A program made the translations under genes and the position numbers. 64,000 nucleotides of DNA, taken from Vibrio sp. CK2-1. Its GTDB lineage: Bacteria > Pseudomonadota > Gammaproteobacteria > Enterobacterales > Vibrionaceae. Each line of letters starts with the position of its first letter. Position 1 is the first letter of the stretch. Shown in pieces: positions 8,088 to 17,197 of this stretch. Below the pieces are notes generated by a model that saw only the letters and a program-made list of their open reading frames with translations, ran no database searches and was not told the DNA's origin. Location of the stretch: the NCBI RefSeq assembly GCF_021726515.1, contig NZ_JAKKCJ010000001.1, forward strand, positions 496,001-560,000. Reading direction: 5' to 3'.

Positions 8088-9005
8088 ATGAAAGAGGTAC
8101 AATGGTTAATTATTGATTGGGGAACAACAAATTTTAGAGCATTTGCTATAGGTCTTAATGATGAATTATTAGATACTATAGAGCTGAAACGTGGATTGCT
8201 TAATATTAAAAGAGAAGATTTTCAATCTGAGTTAAAAAATATTCTTAGTCGTTGGTTATCAAATTATCATGATTTACCTATATATATGGCAGGAATGGTG
8301 GGTTCAGCTCAAGGCTGGGTAAATGTGCCTTATGTTGAGACGCCTGTTCTTATCAATGATCTGATTAATAATAGGATTGAATTGGATCTTCCATGGGGAT
8401 CTACCGCATATTTTATTCCAGGAATTAGTTATGAACGGAAAGATGGATGTTTTGATGTTATGCGGGGGGAGGAAGTCCAGTTATTTGGATTACAGAGTCT
8501 TCATCAGGAAAAAAACTGTATAGCTATTTTCCCAGGTACTCATAGTAAGCATATAGTTATTATTAATAATAAAGTTGAATGTTTTTCAACATTTATGACG
8601 GGAGAGCTATATTCTATACTCTCTGAATATTCAATTTTGGGTAAAGAATTGCCTGAACAAATATCATCAACTTTTGCTTTTAAAAAAGGTATTAAAGATA
8701 GTGGGGGCTCTGATTTTACAAGTAAATTATTTCTTGTTCGAACTAATAGGTTATTCTCTATTTTGAAAGAACATGAGGTTCTAGAGTATCTTTCTGGTTT
8801 ATTGATAGGCCAAGAGTTAAAAACTTTAAAGTCTGAGAGTGTTTACTTAGTCGGAGGAGAATTATTATGTCAACGTTATGCACAAGCATGTGAAATTTTG
8901 AATATAAAAACGACTATTTTAAGCGGAGATGAAGCCTTTCTTACAGGAATGTTTCAAATTAAAAAGGTAATGACTAATGAGAAATCAAAGCTTCAACTTA
9001 TGTGA
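8088..9005 (+). CDS. dgoK: 2-dehydro-3-deoxygalactonokinase
   Basis: DgoK phosphorylates 2-dehydro-3-deoxy-D-galactonate (KDGal) with ATP to give KDPGal. The 305-residue protein begins with the DgoK phosphate-binding motif IDWGTTNFRAF (residues 7-17) and contains MAGMVGSAQGW, the RGEEVQLFG stretch, FPGTHSKH and a late VGGELLCQRYA segment, all characteristic of this family. It overlaps dgoA by 29 bases, an unusually long overlap that implies tight coupling. Together with the upstream dehydratase it forms the De Ley-Doudoroff route for D-galactonate. Confidence 0.92.
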   Translation: MKEVQWLIIDWGTTNFRAFAIGLNDELLDTIELKRGLLNIKREDFQSELKNILSRWLSNYHDLPIYMAGMVGSAQGWVNVPYVETPVLINDLINNRIELDLPWGSTAYFIPGISYERKDGCFDVMRGEEVQLFGLQSLHQEKNCIAIFPGTHSKHIVIINNKVECFSTFMTGELYSILSEYSILGKELPEQISSTFAFKKGIKDSGGSDFTSKLFLVRTNRLFSILKEHEVLEYLSGLLIGQELKTLKSESVYLVGGELLCQRYAQACEILNIKTTILSGDEAFLTGMFQIKKVMTNEKSKLQLM

Positions 9006-9615
9006 ACATTTACCATTGATTGCAATAATTCGTGGTATAAAGCCTAATGATGCCGTGAGAATTACTCAGATCTTGATAGATGAGGGCTTCACGATGATCG
9101 AAGTTCCATTAAATAGCCCTGATGCATTAAAAAGTATAAAACTTTTAGTTAATGAATTCGGTGAAGATTATTTAATTGGAGCTGGTACTGTGACTACAGC
9201 ATCCTTAGCGAAGGATGTCATTCAAGTAGGTGCAAGTTTGGTTGTGACTCCTAATGTCAATGAAGAAGTTATTAAGATTTGCGTAGAAGCGGGGTGTGTA
9301 ACTCTTCCCGGAGTTATGACACCAACAGAAGCGTTTTCAGCTTTGGCGGCTGGAGCTACAGGATTAAAGCTTTTCCCCGTATCTGTTATAGGGTTAAATG
9401 GTTTTAAGGCATTGAAATCAGTGATTCCAAATGAAACAGCTTGTTTTCCTGTTGGTGGGATTAATCCAACGGTAGAAAGTATGAAACCATATCTTGAACT
9501 AGGTGCGTCAGGTTTTGGGCTAGGTGCTTCTTTATACCACCCTGAACTCACTGATGAAGAGGTTCGTATGAACGCTAGATCTTTTATTGATAACTACAAG
9601 TTATCTCTATCATAA
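8977..9615 (+). CDS. dgoA: 2-dehydro-3-deoxy-6-phosphogalactonate aldolase
   Basis: This aldolase cleaves KDPGal to pyruvate and glyceraldehyde 3-phosphate. At 212 residues it has the class I KDPG/KDPGal aldolase pattern: LIAIIRG at the start, MIEVPLNSPDALKSI with the catalytic Glu, GAGTVTT, and the Schiff-base Lys in TGLKLFPVS. NSP in place of RT after the IEVP motif favours the galacto enzyme over Eda. The start lies inside the end of dgoK. An AAGG about nine bases upstream supports it. A second aldolase gene of the Eda type lies at 18.7 kb. Confidence 0.9.
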   Translation: MRNQSFNLCEHLPLIAIIRGIKPNDAVRITQILIDEGFTMIEVPLNSPDALKSIKLLVNEFGEDYLIGAGTVTTASLAKDVIQVGASLVVTPNVNEEVIKICVEAGCVTLPGVMTPTEAFSALAAGATGLKLFPVSVIGLNGFKALKSVIPNETACFPVGGINPTVESMKPYLELGASGFGLGASLYHPELTDEEVRMNARSFIDNYKLSLS

Positions 9616-9660
9616 AAAGTAAAAAGAAGAACTTTAATAAACTCACTATTTTCAATAAAA

Positions 9661-9680
9661 GCCCTCAGCCATTTGAGGGC
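9661..9680 (-). terminator. Terminator between dgoA and the GH16 gene
   Basis: GCCCTCA and TGAGGGC form a 7-bp GC-rich stem. On the minus strand it is followed by TTTTATTG, so it mainly terminates the GH16 lipoprotein transcript, and it may also act on the convergent dgoKA message. Confidence 0.7.
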
Positions 9681-9691
9681 AACGCTATAAA

Positions 9692-10939
9692 TTACTTTTC
9701 TATAGGCTTAAAAACTCGAACCCAATCAACTAATGTTTTATTTTTACCACTAGTATCCGCTAAATCTGAATCTGTTGGGTCATTTGTCCACCAGGATTGA
9801 AGTTCCATATTGATAATGATATCCGCAGGTTTATAAAATCCTTTACCATTTTGATAGTTTAGTGGATCGATTACGGATGCAGGAGATTGTTCACTTGCTG
9901 CTTTTAAAGTATTAAAGTCAAAATCATTTGTGCTTTTCGCATAAATATCGACATTTTGATAACCCTCTATAACTAGATTATTATCACTATCAACTTTAGG
10001 ATATGAGTAAACCCATTCACCATATTGTTTGGTTGCAAATGCATTATTGTAAACGACACGAACTAGTTCACCATTGATATAATACTCAAAATGATAAGGG
10101 TTTACCCAATTGACACCAATTTGGATGTATTGGCGATTTCCACCATTCCATCCATATTCCCCCCAACTGTTAAAGCCACTGATATCACTTTTCCACCAGC
10201 TATTTTCGTCTCTTGGTTGGTAGTCTTGAAAAGGTTCTCGAATAAAAGAGTGGTGACTCAAATGAATCATTTTCGAAAAGTAGTCATTTCCATTATCAGC
10301 CCCTGCATAAGCTTCTAAAATATCAATTTCTTGTGTGTCATCAGGGCTTAATAACCAAACTGCAGAGGCCAAAGAAATATCAGCTAAACTCACGCTTGCT
10401 TCAACAAATACGGGATACTGAACTTGTTGATGTGAAGATATACACCCGGCTGTGACACCTGGTTTATTTTGTTTATCGGTACGACTATTTCGAGAGACAC
10501 TTATTTCTAGGTTGCCATTTTGGACGGCTACATGATCTTCTTGCCAATAAGTTGCCCCAGGGCCATCCCATTCTTGATGGTAAAAATTATACCATTTATT
10601 ATTTTTATCTCCCCCAAAATTGGACCGATTTGAGGTGGCTGAAAATGTATATTCAAAGTCATCAGATAAGTCACTATCTTTTACCCATTGCTTATCTTCT
10701 CCTGGATAAGCAGGGATAGGAAGGGCTGAAAGATTACTTGGATCATAACTTTGATCTTTATAACCAAAACGAGAAATATCTGTAATTTTAGTAATTGATC
10801 GTGAACCTGGTTTACTAATAGTTACGCCATTATTATTCGTTATTGGTTCAGGACTTGAATTATTATCACTGTTTCCTCCTGAGCTATTACATCCAAATAA
10901 AACTAATGTGATCATTGATAATGTAAATGATTTTTTCAT
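9692..10939 (-). CDS. GH16-family lipoprotein, beta-agarase/porphyranase-like
   Basis: This 415-residue protein starts with a lipoprotein signal (lipobox LFGC, Cys17) and an Asn/Ser-rich linker, so it is membrane-anchored and outward facing. The catalytic domain shows the GH16 motif EIDILE at E204-D206-E209, where the first Glu is the nucleophile and the last the acid/base. The fold matches agarases: GNLEISVSR, AGCISSHQQVQYPVFVEASV, WLLSPDD, and a C-terminal VDWVRVFKP strand. It probably cuts agar or porphyran outside the cell. It follows the LacI gene on the same strand, in a cluster for anhydrogalactose use. Agarase versus porphyranase cannot be settled by eye. Confidence 0.8.
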   Translation of the reverse strand: MKKSFTLSMITLVLFGCNSSGGNSDNNSSPEPITNNNGVTISKPGSRSITKITDISRFGYKDQSYDPSNLSALPIPAYPGEDKQWVKDSDLSDDFEYTFSATSNRSNFGGDKNNKWYNFYHQEWDGPGATYWQEDHVAVQNGNLEISVSRNSRTDKQNKPGVTAGCISSHQQVQYPVFVEASVSLADISLASAVWLLSPDDTQEIDILEAYAGADNGNDYFSKMIHLSHHSFIREPFQDYQPRDENSWWKSDISGFNSWGEYGWNGGNRQYIQIGVNWVNPYHFEYYINGELVRVVYNNAFATKQYGEWVYSYPKVDSDNNLVIEGYQNVDIYAKSTNDFDFNTLKAASEQSPASVIDPLNYQNGKGFYKPADIIINMELQSWWTNDPTDSDLADTSGKNKTLVDWVRVFKPIEK

Positions 10940-11125
10940 GTTCCCTCAATTGTATTGCGTGATCCTTATTGTTCAATGTATCGCCACATTACTGTTTGAG
11001 CCAATTTAGATGTTTATATCTGTGATCGGTGTATACGTTTTCATTTGTTGGTTGTTAATTATGCTGCGTAGGGGGAAGTGATTAAGGAAAGGGCCTTTAT
11101 AACAGAATACAAAGGCTACTGAAGC

Positions 11126-12139
11126 TTATTGATTAAGTTTACTGATGTCTCTAACAGATGAGCGTTTGACAATAGTCGGTACAAAAATGGTTGTATCTGG
11201 TTTAGCTTCTATTTTATTTGCTAATTTCAGAGCCAAACAAGCTGCTTTTTCTGCCATCATTTGAATGGGATATCGAACGGTGGTCAGTTTAGGGTTTAAA
11301 TATTTAGAAATCAGGCTGTTATCAAAACCAATTATTGATATATCAGTTGGAATGGTGAAATTATTTTCTTCTAATACAGACAATGTACCTGCAGCCATGT
11401 GATCGTTATATGCAGCAATTGCTGTTATTGGTAAACCTTTTGCTAAAAGGTTAGTAATGGCAAGTTCACCACCTTCTTCATCGGGACTTCCATATTCAAT
11501 ATAAGTTTCTGAAGCTGTAAGGTCGTTATCCTGTAAAGCTTGTAGGTAGCCGGCTTTACGTTGTTCGGTATCTTCAATATCATGGTTAGAGCAAATATAG
11601 CCTATATGCTTATGGCCATTTTTTATTAACAACTCTGTGGCAAGGTAAGAGCCTCGGTGGTTATCTAAGGCAATACATCTATCTGATATCTCTGGTATAA
11701 ATCGGTTAATTAACACCATGCCAGGCGCTTCGCGAGCAAAACCTAATAGCTCATCACTACTCAAACTTTTACTGTGTATTACAAGAGATTCACAGCGGTT
11801 ATTTATAAGTAACTCAATGACTTCTCTTTCTTTTTTTGCGGAGTGGTATCCATTCCCAATGAGTAGATGCTTACCTTTTTGGCATGCAATGGTATCAATT
11901 GCTTTTACCATTGAACCAAAGAAAGGATCTGATACATCACCAACTAAAACGCCCATGGTTTGAGTTGATTGACTAACTAAAGCTCTCGCTGCCGCATTCG
12001 GTCTATAACCCAATTTTTTCATCGCTAATGTAACTGATTCAATCGAAGCTTTACTCGCTTTAGGAGATTTATTGATGACTCGAGAAACGGTTGCAATTGA
12101 AACATTTGCTTCTTTTGCGACGTCTTTAATTGTAGACAT
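11126..12139 (-). CDS. LacI-family transcriptional regulator
   Basis: This 337-residue protein has the LacI helix-turn-helix at residues 3-24 (IKDVAKEANVSIATVSRVIN), a hinge with YRPNAAARALVSQ, and a periplasmic-binding-type sensor domain ending in a typical TTIFVPTIVKRSSV segment. It lies between the cycloisomerase gene and the GH16 gene, all on the minus strand, and probably controls galactan use in response to a sugar or intermediate. Candidate operators are the TTGGTTGRCC repeats at 13.4-13.65 kb (inference). Confidence 0.88.
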   Translation of the reverse strand: MSTIKDVAKEANVSIATVSRVINKSPKASKASIESVTLAMKKLGYRPNAAARALVSQSTQTMGVLVGDVSDPFFGSMVKAIDTIACQKGKHLLIGNGYHSAKKEREVIELLINNRCESLVIHSKSLSSDELLGFAREAPGMVLINRFIPEISDRCIALDNHRGSYLATELLIKNGHKHIGYICSNHDIEDTEQRKAGYLQALQDNDLTASETYIEYGSPDEEGGELAITNLLAKGLPITAIAAYNDHMAAGTLSVLEENNFTIPTDISIIGFDNSLISKYLNPKLTTVRYPIQMMAEKAACLALKLANKIEAKPDTTIFVPTIVKRSSVRDISKLNQ

Positions 12140-12231
12140 AGTTTTCGTTGCTTTTTTGGATGGATATTAGATTAGTATTTTACACTTTTTTTCGTTTAAA
12201 GGTGTGAAATAGGTAGATTTTTGAGGAAGGA

Positions 12232-12260
12232 AATGCCGAAACATAATGAGTTCCGGCATT
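12232..12260 (-). terminator. Hairpin after the cycloisomerase gene
   Basis: AATGCCG and CGGCATT form a 7-bp stem directly after the cycloisomerase stop. No long T run follows, so it may be a weak terminator or an mRNA-stabilising stem before the LacI gene. Confidence 0.5.
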
Positions 12261-12271
12261 GTGTTTGTCAA

Positions 12272-13363
12272 TTATTTAACTTCATATTCGTTGAGTTTAT
12301 CCCAATCAAAAGTGACGCCAATGCCAGGCTCATCAGATGCGACTGCTCTAAAGTTATTTACAACTAAAGGGCGAGTTGTATATTGGTCAATTGGGAAGCT
12401 ATGAACTTCTAACCAACCTTTCTCGTAAGCAGATACTAAGCTCACATGTAATTCCTGCATTCCATGACTACAAACTGGAATTTTATGTTGAGTTAAAAGA
12501 TCTGCTGCTTGCAACCAACCCGTGATACCACAGCAATTTGAAGCATCTGGTTGACAATATCCAAGTTTTGCTTGATCAACAGCGTATCCGAATTCATGAA
12601 TGGTATGTAAATTCTCACCCATTGCGAGTGGGATAGAAGTATTGTCTGCAATTTCAGCAAAGCCTTTATAATTATCAGGAAGTGTTGGCTCTTCAAACCA
12701 AGTGATATCATATTGCTCAACTTGTTTAGATAACCAAATAGCATCTTCGATACTTAATGAATAGTTGGCATCTATCATAAAAGTAATGTCGGGACCAATT
12801 AACTCGCGTACTGCTTTAATACGAGCAATATCTGCATTGAGATCTTTTTGACCAATTTTTATTTTTACTGCATTAAAGCCTGAATCTAGATAGCCTTGAA
12901 TACTGTCTAATAATTTAGGTAACGGAAAGGCAAGGTCAATCCCTCCACAATATGCTTTACAAGTATTGTCTTTACCTCCCGCCATTTTCCATAAAGGTAG
13001 ATTTTCTCTCTTACCTTTTAAGTCCCATAACGCAATATCGATAGCTGAGACTGCAAATGATGCAATTCCACCACGACCCACATAATGTAAATGCCATTCC
13101 ATAAAATCAAAGATATCTTCAATATTACAAGCATCTTTACCTTGTAATACTTCAGCTAAATCATGGTCGATCATTGCTTTTATCGCAAATCCGCCTTTTC
13201 CACCAGTATAGGTATAACCGGTACCTTGAGAACCGTCTTCTAATGTGATGGTTGTGGTGATTAATTCGAAGTGAGTGTGATCTCCATGTTTTGCATCAGT
13301 TAAAACTTCTGCTAAAGGAACATGAAAGAGCTTGGTATCAATACGTTTAATGTGAGTATTCAT
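12272..13363 (-). CDS. 3,6-anhydro-L-galactonate cycloisomerase
   Basis: By recognition this 363-residue protein is a close, full-length match to the characterised Vibrio 3,6-anhydro-L-galactonate cycloisomerase: [28 protein letters not shown] and [10 protein letters not shown] are essentially family-specific. The enzyme opens the anhydro ring to give 2-keto-3-deoxy-L-galactonate. Enolase-superfamily residues are present: K167 and K169 (KIKI), metal ligands D198, E224 and E250, and H300. It diverges from the operon carrying the predicted next steps. The anhydrogalactose dehydrogenase that would make its substrate is not in this window. Confidence 0.9.
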   Translation of the reverse strand: MNTHIKRIDTKLFHVPLAEVLTDAKHGDHTHFELITTTITLEDGSQGTGYTYTGGKGGFAIKAMIDHDLAEVLQGKDACNIEDIFDFMEWHLHYVGRGGIASFAVSAIDIALWDLKGKRENLPLWKMAGGKDNTCKAYCGGIDLAFPLPKLLDSIQGYLDSGFNAVKIKIGQKDLNADIARIKAVRELIGPDITFMIDANYSLSIEDAIWLSKQVEQYDITWFEEPTLPDNYKGFAEIADNTSIPLAMGENLHTIHEFGYAVDQAKLGYCQPDASNCCGITGWLQAADLLTQHKIPVCSHGMQELHVSLVSAYEKGWLEVHSFPIDQYTTRPLVVNNFRAVASDEPGIGVTFDWDKLNEYEVK

Positions 13364-13406
13364 TTATTACCTTTTCAAATAATGTATTTTATTCATAAGT
13401 GATTAA

Positions 13407-13652
13407 TTGGTTGACCTTTGTGTGGGAGCCAAAACAAAAGGCAATCAAGAGAAACTGTTATCAAATGGTAACTTTAATAGTTGAAATTTACTCTCACCTT
13501 TATTTTCGGTCAACCAAAAAACCAATGATTGTTAGTGTTTGATCACAAACTTCATAATTTCTTATAACTTGATTTTTTGTTTTTTACTTAAAAATCAACA
13601 GACTGCATTGATGCACTCATAATTGGTTGGCCAATTTGTTTGCTTTGGTTGG
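13407..13652. promoter_or_regulatory. Divergent promoter gap with repeated TTGGTTGRCC motif
   Basis: The 360-base gap between the cycloisomerase and UxuB-like genes carries TTGGTTGACC (13407-13416), its inverted copy GGTCAACCAA (13508-13517), TTGGTTGGCC (13623-13632, inside the palindrome AATTGG-N4-CCAATT at 13621-13636) and a partial TTGGTTGG (13645-13652). Such spaced copies suggest a repressor that loops DNA. The gap also has TGTGGGA (13421-13427) and TCCCACA (13673-13679), which resemble the half-sites before iclR. Confidence 0.5.
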
Positions 13653-13723
13653 TTTTTGTGTGGAAATTTGTATCCCACAGGTGTATAAATTATGCATTGG
13701 TCATTGATAATGAAGGCTTGAAA

Positions 13724-15160
13724 ATGATTTTACAAACAACGTATGACAAAAGTGAAATGGATACCCGCATTGTCCATATTGGATTCGGTGCATTTCATCG
13801 TGGACATCAAGCAGTTTATAACGATTTAATGAATGAAAAACTTGCTCAAGATGGTAAAGCGACCTGGGGAATTGGTGAAATTAATTTATTTGGTGATTCC
13901 ACTATCACTGATTATATGATTGATTATTCAAATAATTTTACAGTTGTTGAAACGAGTGCTGAACAAACTACTTCTCGTCTTGTTAGAACTATTACGGAAG
14001 CTGTACATGCACCGAAAGACGGTATTCAACCTGCAATTGATATGTTATGTAAAAGCTCAGTTAATGTGGTTACGTTAACCATTACTGAAAAAGGTTATTG
14101 TGCCAACATGCAGACTAGAAAGCTAGATATGCAGAATGAGCTGATTCAATATGATTTGAATAATATTGACACACCAAAATCAGCTATTGGTCTGCTGACA
14201 CTCGCAATTAAGCGTAGAAGGGAATTGGGCTTAAAGCCATTTACTATTCTATCGTGTGACAATATCTCAGAAAATGGCGTTTTATTAGGTGATGCTGTTA
14301 TTGATTTCTCGACGGAATTAGATCCTGAATTAGCTAAATTTATAAGAGATGAAGTCAAATTCCCATCAAGTATGGTTGACCGTATTGTTCCCGCTATTAC
14401 TGAAGAATCATTAGATTTAATTGAATCAGAAACGGGTAGAAGAGACTTGACTGGTATTGTTTGTGAAGAGTTTCGTCAATGGGTTATTGAAGATCAATTT
14501 GTAGGTGAAAAACCAGATTGGCACTTAGCTGGTGCGACATTTACGAATGATGTTGCTATTTACGAAGAAATGAAATTAAGGATGCTTAATGGTTCTCATA
14601 CGTTTCTTTCATGCATGAGTCAATTGATGGGAATTACTTATATTTTCGAAACAATGCAGCATTCCCAATTGCGGGCAGTTGTAAGAAAAATGATGATTGA
14701 AGATCAAGCTGCCTCTTTATCTCCTAAATTAAATGAGAACTTGGAAGAATACGCTGATTTATTGTTACATCGCTTTAGTAATGAAAATGTACGTCATATG
14801 ACGGCACAGATTATTCAAGATAGCTCTCAAAAAATAGTACAGAGAGGGATTGAACCAATTCTTGAGTTATTTAATCGTGGGAAAATAGCTAAATACACAC
14901 CAGCAATGATTGCGGCTTGGATGCAATATGTTTCTCAAAACGAAACATTTATTGATCCACTACAAGAAAAAATAAGATTGACATTAAATGATGCGCAAAG
15001 TGCAGAAGAAAAGTTTAATAAATTAATCAACTTAGAAGATGTTTTTCCTACATCTTTAATTAAAAATAATGAATTATTGGAAGTCATCCGAAATATGTTT
15101 ATGACTATTGAAGAAAATGGTACGGAAGGCTTATTAAATACTTTATTGGAGACAAAATAA
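13724..15160 (+). CDS. Mannitol dehydrogenase-family oxidoreductase (UxuB-like)
   Basis: This 478-residue long-chain NAD-dependent oxidoreductase resembles D-mannonate oxidoreductase/fructuronate reductase. It shows the N-terminal HIGFGAFHRGHQA nucleotide-binding segment and TITEKGYC, the SCDN motif, VDRIVPA, and EEFRQWVIEDQF then KLRMLNGSH, which carries the catalytic Lys and Asn-His region. ATG 13724 is chosen for its TGAAGG ribosome site. The upstream in-frame ATG codes for an unlikely 28-residue leader. In this operon it could reduce 2,5-diketo-3-deoxy-L-galactonate to KDG, as UxaB acts after LgoD. True fructuronate reduction is the alternative. Confidence 0.78.
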   Translation: MILQTTYDKSEMDTRIVHIGFGAFHRGHQAVYNDLMNEKLAQDGKATWGIGEINLFGDSTITDYMIDYSNNFTVVETSAEQTTSRLVRTITEAVHAPKDGIQPAIDMLCKSSVNVVTLTITEKGYCANMQTRKLDMQNELIQYDLNNIDTPKSAIGLLTLAIKRRRELGLKPFTILSCDNISENGVLLGDAVIDFSTELDPELAKFIRDEVKFPSSMVDRIVPAITEESLDLIESETGRRDLTGIVCEEFRQWVIEDQFVGEKPDWHLAGATFTNDVAIYEEMKLRMLNGSHTFLSCMSQLMGITYIFETMQHSQLRAVVRKMMIEDQAASLSPKLNENLEEYADLLLHRFSNENVRHMTAQIIQDSSQKIVQRGIEPILELFNRGKIAKYTPAMIAAWMQYVSQNETFIDPLQEKIRLTLNDAQSAEEKFNKLINLEDVFPTSLIKNNELLEVIRNMFMTIEENGTEGLLNTLLETK

Positions 15161-16176
15161 TGAAAACACTTATCTTAACTGAACCAAATAAAATTGAATA
15201 TGTAGAACGTAGTCAACCAAAAGCAGCTCCTGATGAAGTCCTGCTAAAAATTAACTCTGTTGGCATTTGCGGTACTGATATTCATGCATACACAGGTAAT
15301 CAACCCTTCTTTAGCTATCCGCGCGTTTTAGGACACGAGATTTGCGGTACTGCAGCTCATTTAGGTGAGGAATGTTCAAAGATTGAACAAGGTGAACGTT
15401 ATGTTGTGATTCCTTGTGTACCTTGTGGTGAGTGTCCTGCCTGTCATGATGGCAGAACGAATTGTTGTGAAAGTGTTTCTCTTTATGGTGTACACCAAGA
15501 TGGTGGGTTTTCAGAATATCTTGCGGTAAAAGAAAACAACTTAGTGAAAGTTCCACAAGGTGTTGATTCTTCAGCTGCTTCAGTAGTCGAGTGTTTTGCA
15601 ATTAGTGCACATGCGTCGCGTCGTGCAGATATTAAAAATGATGAAAATGTACTTGTTGTTGGTGCTGGCCCTATTGGTTTAGCCGCAGCTGCCATTGCAA
15701 AGGCGGAAGGCGCAAATGTAGTTGTTGCTGATATCGATGCATCTCGTAGAGCTCATATTGAAACAAGTGTTGGAGTTAAATCTATTAACCCAATGGAAGA
15801 AAATTACGTTGATAATTTAAGCGAAATGTTTGGTGGTGTTCTTGCTGATACGGTAATGGATGCAACGGGTAATAAGCACTCAATGTCTAAATCGGTTGAA
15901 TTGATTAGACATGGTGGAAAGATTGTTTTCATTGGTTTATATATTGGTAATTTAGAGCTAGATGATCCAACGTTCCATAAAAAAGAAACAACATTATTAA
16001 GTAGCCGAAATGCAACAATTGAAGATTTTGAAACAGTGTTGAGTTTAATGGCTGATAAAAAAATATCTGCAGATATGATGATTAATAAATCTTTCGATTT
16101 TGGAACAGTTGGTAATATTTACAGCACTGAAGTTGTAAGTAATAAAGAAATGATTAAAGGCGTAATTAATTTTTAA
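15160..16176 (+). CDS. Zn-dependent alcohol dehydrogenase, LgoD-like (C5 dehydrogenase of L-galactonate/KDGal type)
   Basis: This 338-residue medium-chain dehydrogenase has catalytic zinc ligands C37, H59 and E60 and the structural zinc set C89, C92, C95 and C103, plus the Rossmann GAGPIG. It is strikingly similar to E. coli L-galactonate 5-dehydrogenase, sharing SVGICGTDIHA, GNQPFFSYPRVLGHEICG and GVHQDGGFSEYL. Here it most likely oxidises C5 of 2-keto-3-deoxy-L-galactonate, the step after the cycloisomerase. Its ATG overlaps the previous stop (TAATG), so the two enzymes are translationally coupled. Confidence 0.82.
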   Translation: MKTLILTEPNKIEYVERSQPKAAPDEVLLKINSVGICGTDIHAYTGNQPFFSYPRVLGHEICGTAAHLGEECSKIEQGERYVVIPCVPCGECPACHDGRTNCCESVSLYGVHQDGGFSEYLAVKENNLVKVPQGVDSSAASVVECFAISAHASRRADIKNDENVLVVGAGPIGLAAAAIAKAEGANVVVADIDASRRAHIETSVGVKSINPMEENYVDNLSEMFGGVLADTVMDATGNKHSMSKSVELIRHGGKIVFIGLYIGNLELDDPTFHKKETTLLSSRNATIEDFETVLSLMADKKISADMMINKSFDFGTVGNIYSTEVVSNKEMIKGVINF

Positions 16177-16188
16177 GAGGATAATAAA

Positions 16189-17196
16189 ATGTCAATGAAA
16201 CGTATAGATGCAAGCCGCTTAAAATCTTTGGTCATTTCAAAATTAAGTAATGCAGGTCTAGATGAAAAGACATGTGATCAAGTTGCTGATGTATTGATTC
16301 ATGCAGACCGTACCGGTGTACATTCACATGGTGTGATGCGAGTTGAGCATTACTGTACACGATTGAATGCTGGTGGATTAAATAAAAACCCAAACTTCTC
16401 AATAGAGCAAATTTCACCGTCTGTTGCTGTATTTGATTCTGATGATGGAATGGGACATTCAGCTTTAATTGCCGCGACTAACCACGGTATCGAATTAGCA
16501 AAAGAAACGGGTGTTGGTTTTGTTAGTGTAAAAAACACATCACATTGTGGAGCGCTTTCTTACTTTTTAGAGCAAGCTACATCTCAAGGTCTGATTGCGA
16601 TTGCGATGACCCAAACGGATACTTGTGTTGCTCCATATGGTGGAGCGGAACGCTTCTTGGGTACTAATCCTCTTGCCTTTGGATTTCCTGTGGAAGGTTC
16701 AGATCCAATGATTGTTGACTTTGCTACAAGCGCTACAGCATTTGGTAAGCTATTACATGCAAAAGAAACAGGTTCTAAAATTGGCACTGGTTTAGCTATT
16801 GATAAAGATGGGAATGAGACAACAGATCCTAATAAAGTGGAAAATCTTTTGCCATTTGGTGGGCATAAAGGTTCTGGTATTGCTTTGTCTATCGATGCTT
16901 TAACTGGTGTGCTGATGGGAGCAAACTTCTCAAATCATATCGTTCGTATGTACGGCGATTACGATAAAATGCGTAAACTAGCCTCTCTTGTTATTGTTAT
17001 TGATCCGAATAAATTAGGTAATGCTTTATTTGCAACTATGATGTTACAGATGGTGACCGAGCTAAGAGCTGTAAAACCTGTTCCTGGTCGAGAAAGCGTG
17101 TTAGCTCCAAATGATCCTCAAGTACAATATGCTAAAGATTGTGATGAAAATGGTGTTCCTATCGCTCCTGGCGTTTACGATTATTTGGTGAGTTAA
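16189..17196 (+). CDS. LDH2/MDH2-family oxidoreductase (AllD/YiaK-like)
   Basis: This 335-residue protein belongs to the malate/L-lactate dehydrogenase type 2 family, with the typical HADRTGVHSHGVMRVEHY segment near the N-terminus (catalytic His), the SHCGALSYF stretch, GGAERFLGTNPLAFGFP and DFATSA. It resembles ureidoglycolate and 2,3-diketogulonate reductases. Family members reduce 2-keto acids with NAD(P)H. In this operon it may act on a diketo-deoxy acid as an alternative to the UxuB-like enzyme. It is 12 bases after the LgoD-like gene and 1 base before the YhcH gene. Confidence 0.75.
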   Translation: MSMKRIDASRLKSLVISKLSNAGLDEKTCDQVADVLIHADRTGVHSHGVMRVEHYCTRLNAGGLNKNPNFSIEQISPSVAVFDSDDGMGHSALIAATNHGIELAKETGVGFVSVKNTSHCGALSYFLEQATSQGLIAIAMTQTDTCVAPYGGAERFLGTNPLAFGFPVEGSDPMIVDFATSATAFGKLLHAKETGSKIGTGLAIDKDGNETTDPNKVENLLPFGGHKGSGIALSIDALTGVLMGANFSNHIVRMYGDYDKMRKLASLVIVIDPNKLGNALFATMMLQMVTELRAVKPVPGRESVLAPNDPQVQYAKDCDENGVPIAPGVYDYLVS

Positions 17197-17197
17197 T

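Noticed and set aside
13640..13723. Upstream in-frame extension of the UxuB-like gene
   Set aside because: The added 28 residues overlap the operator-rich promoter region and lack a ribosome site. ATG 13724 has TGAAGG at the right distance.
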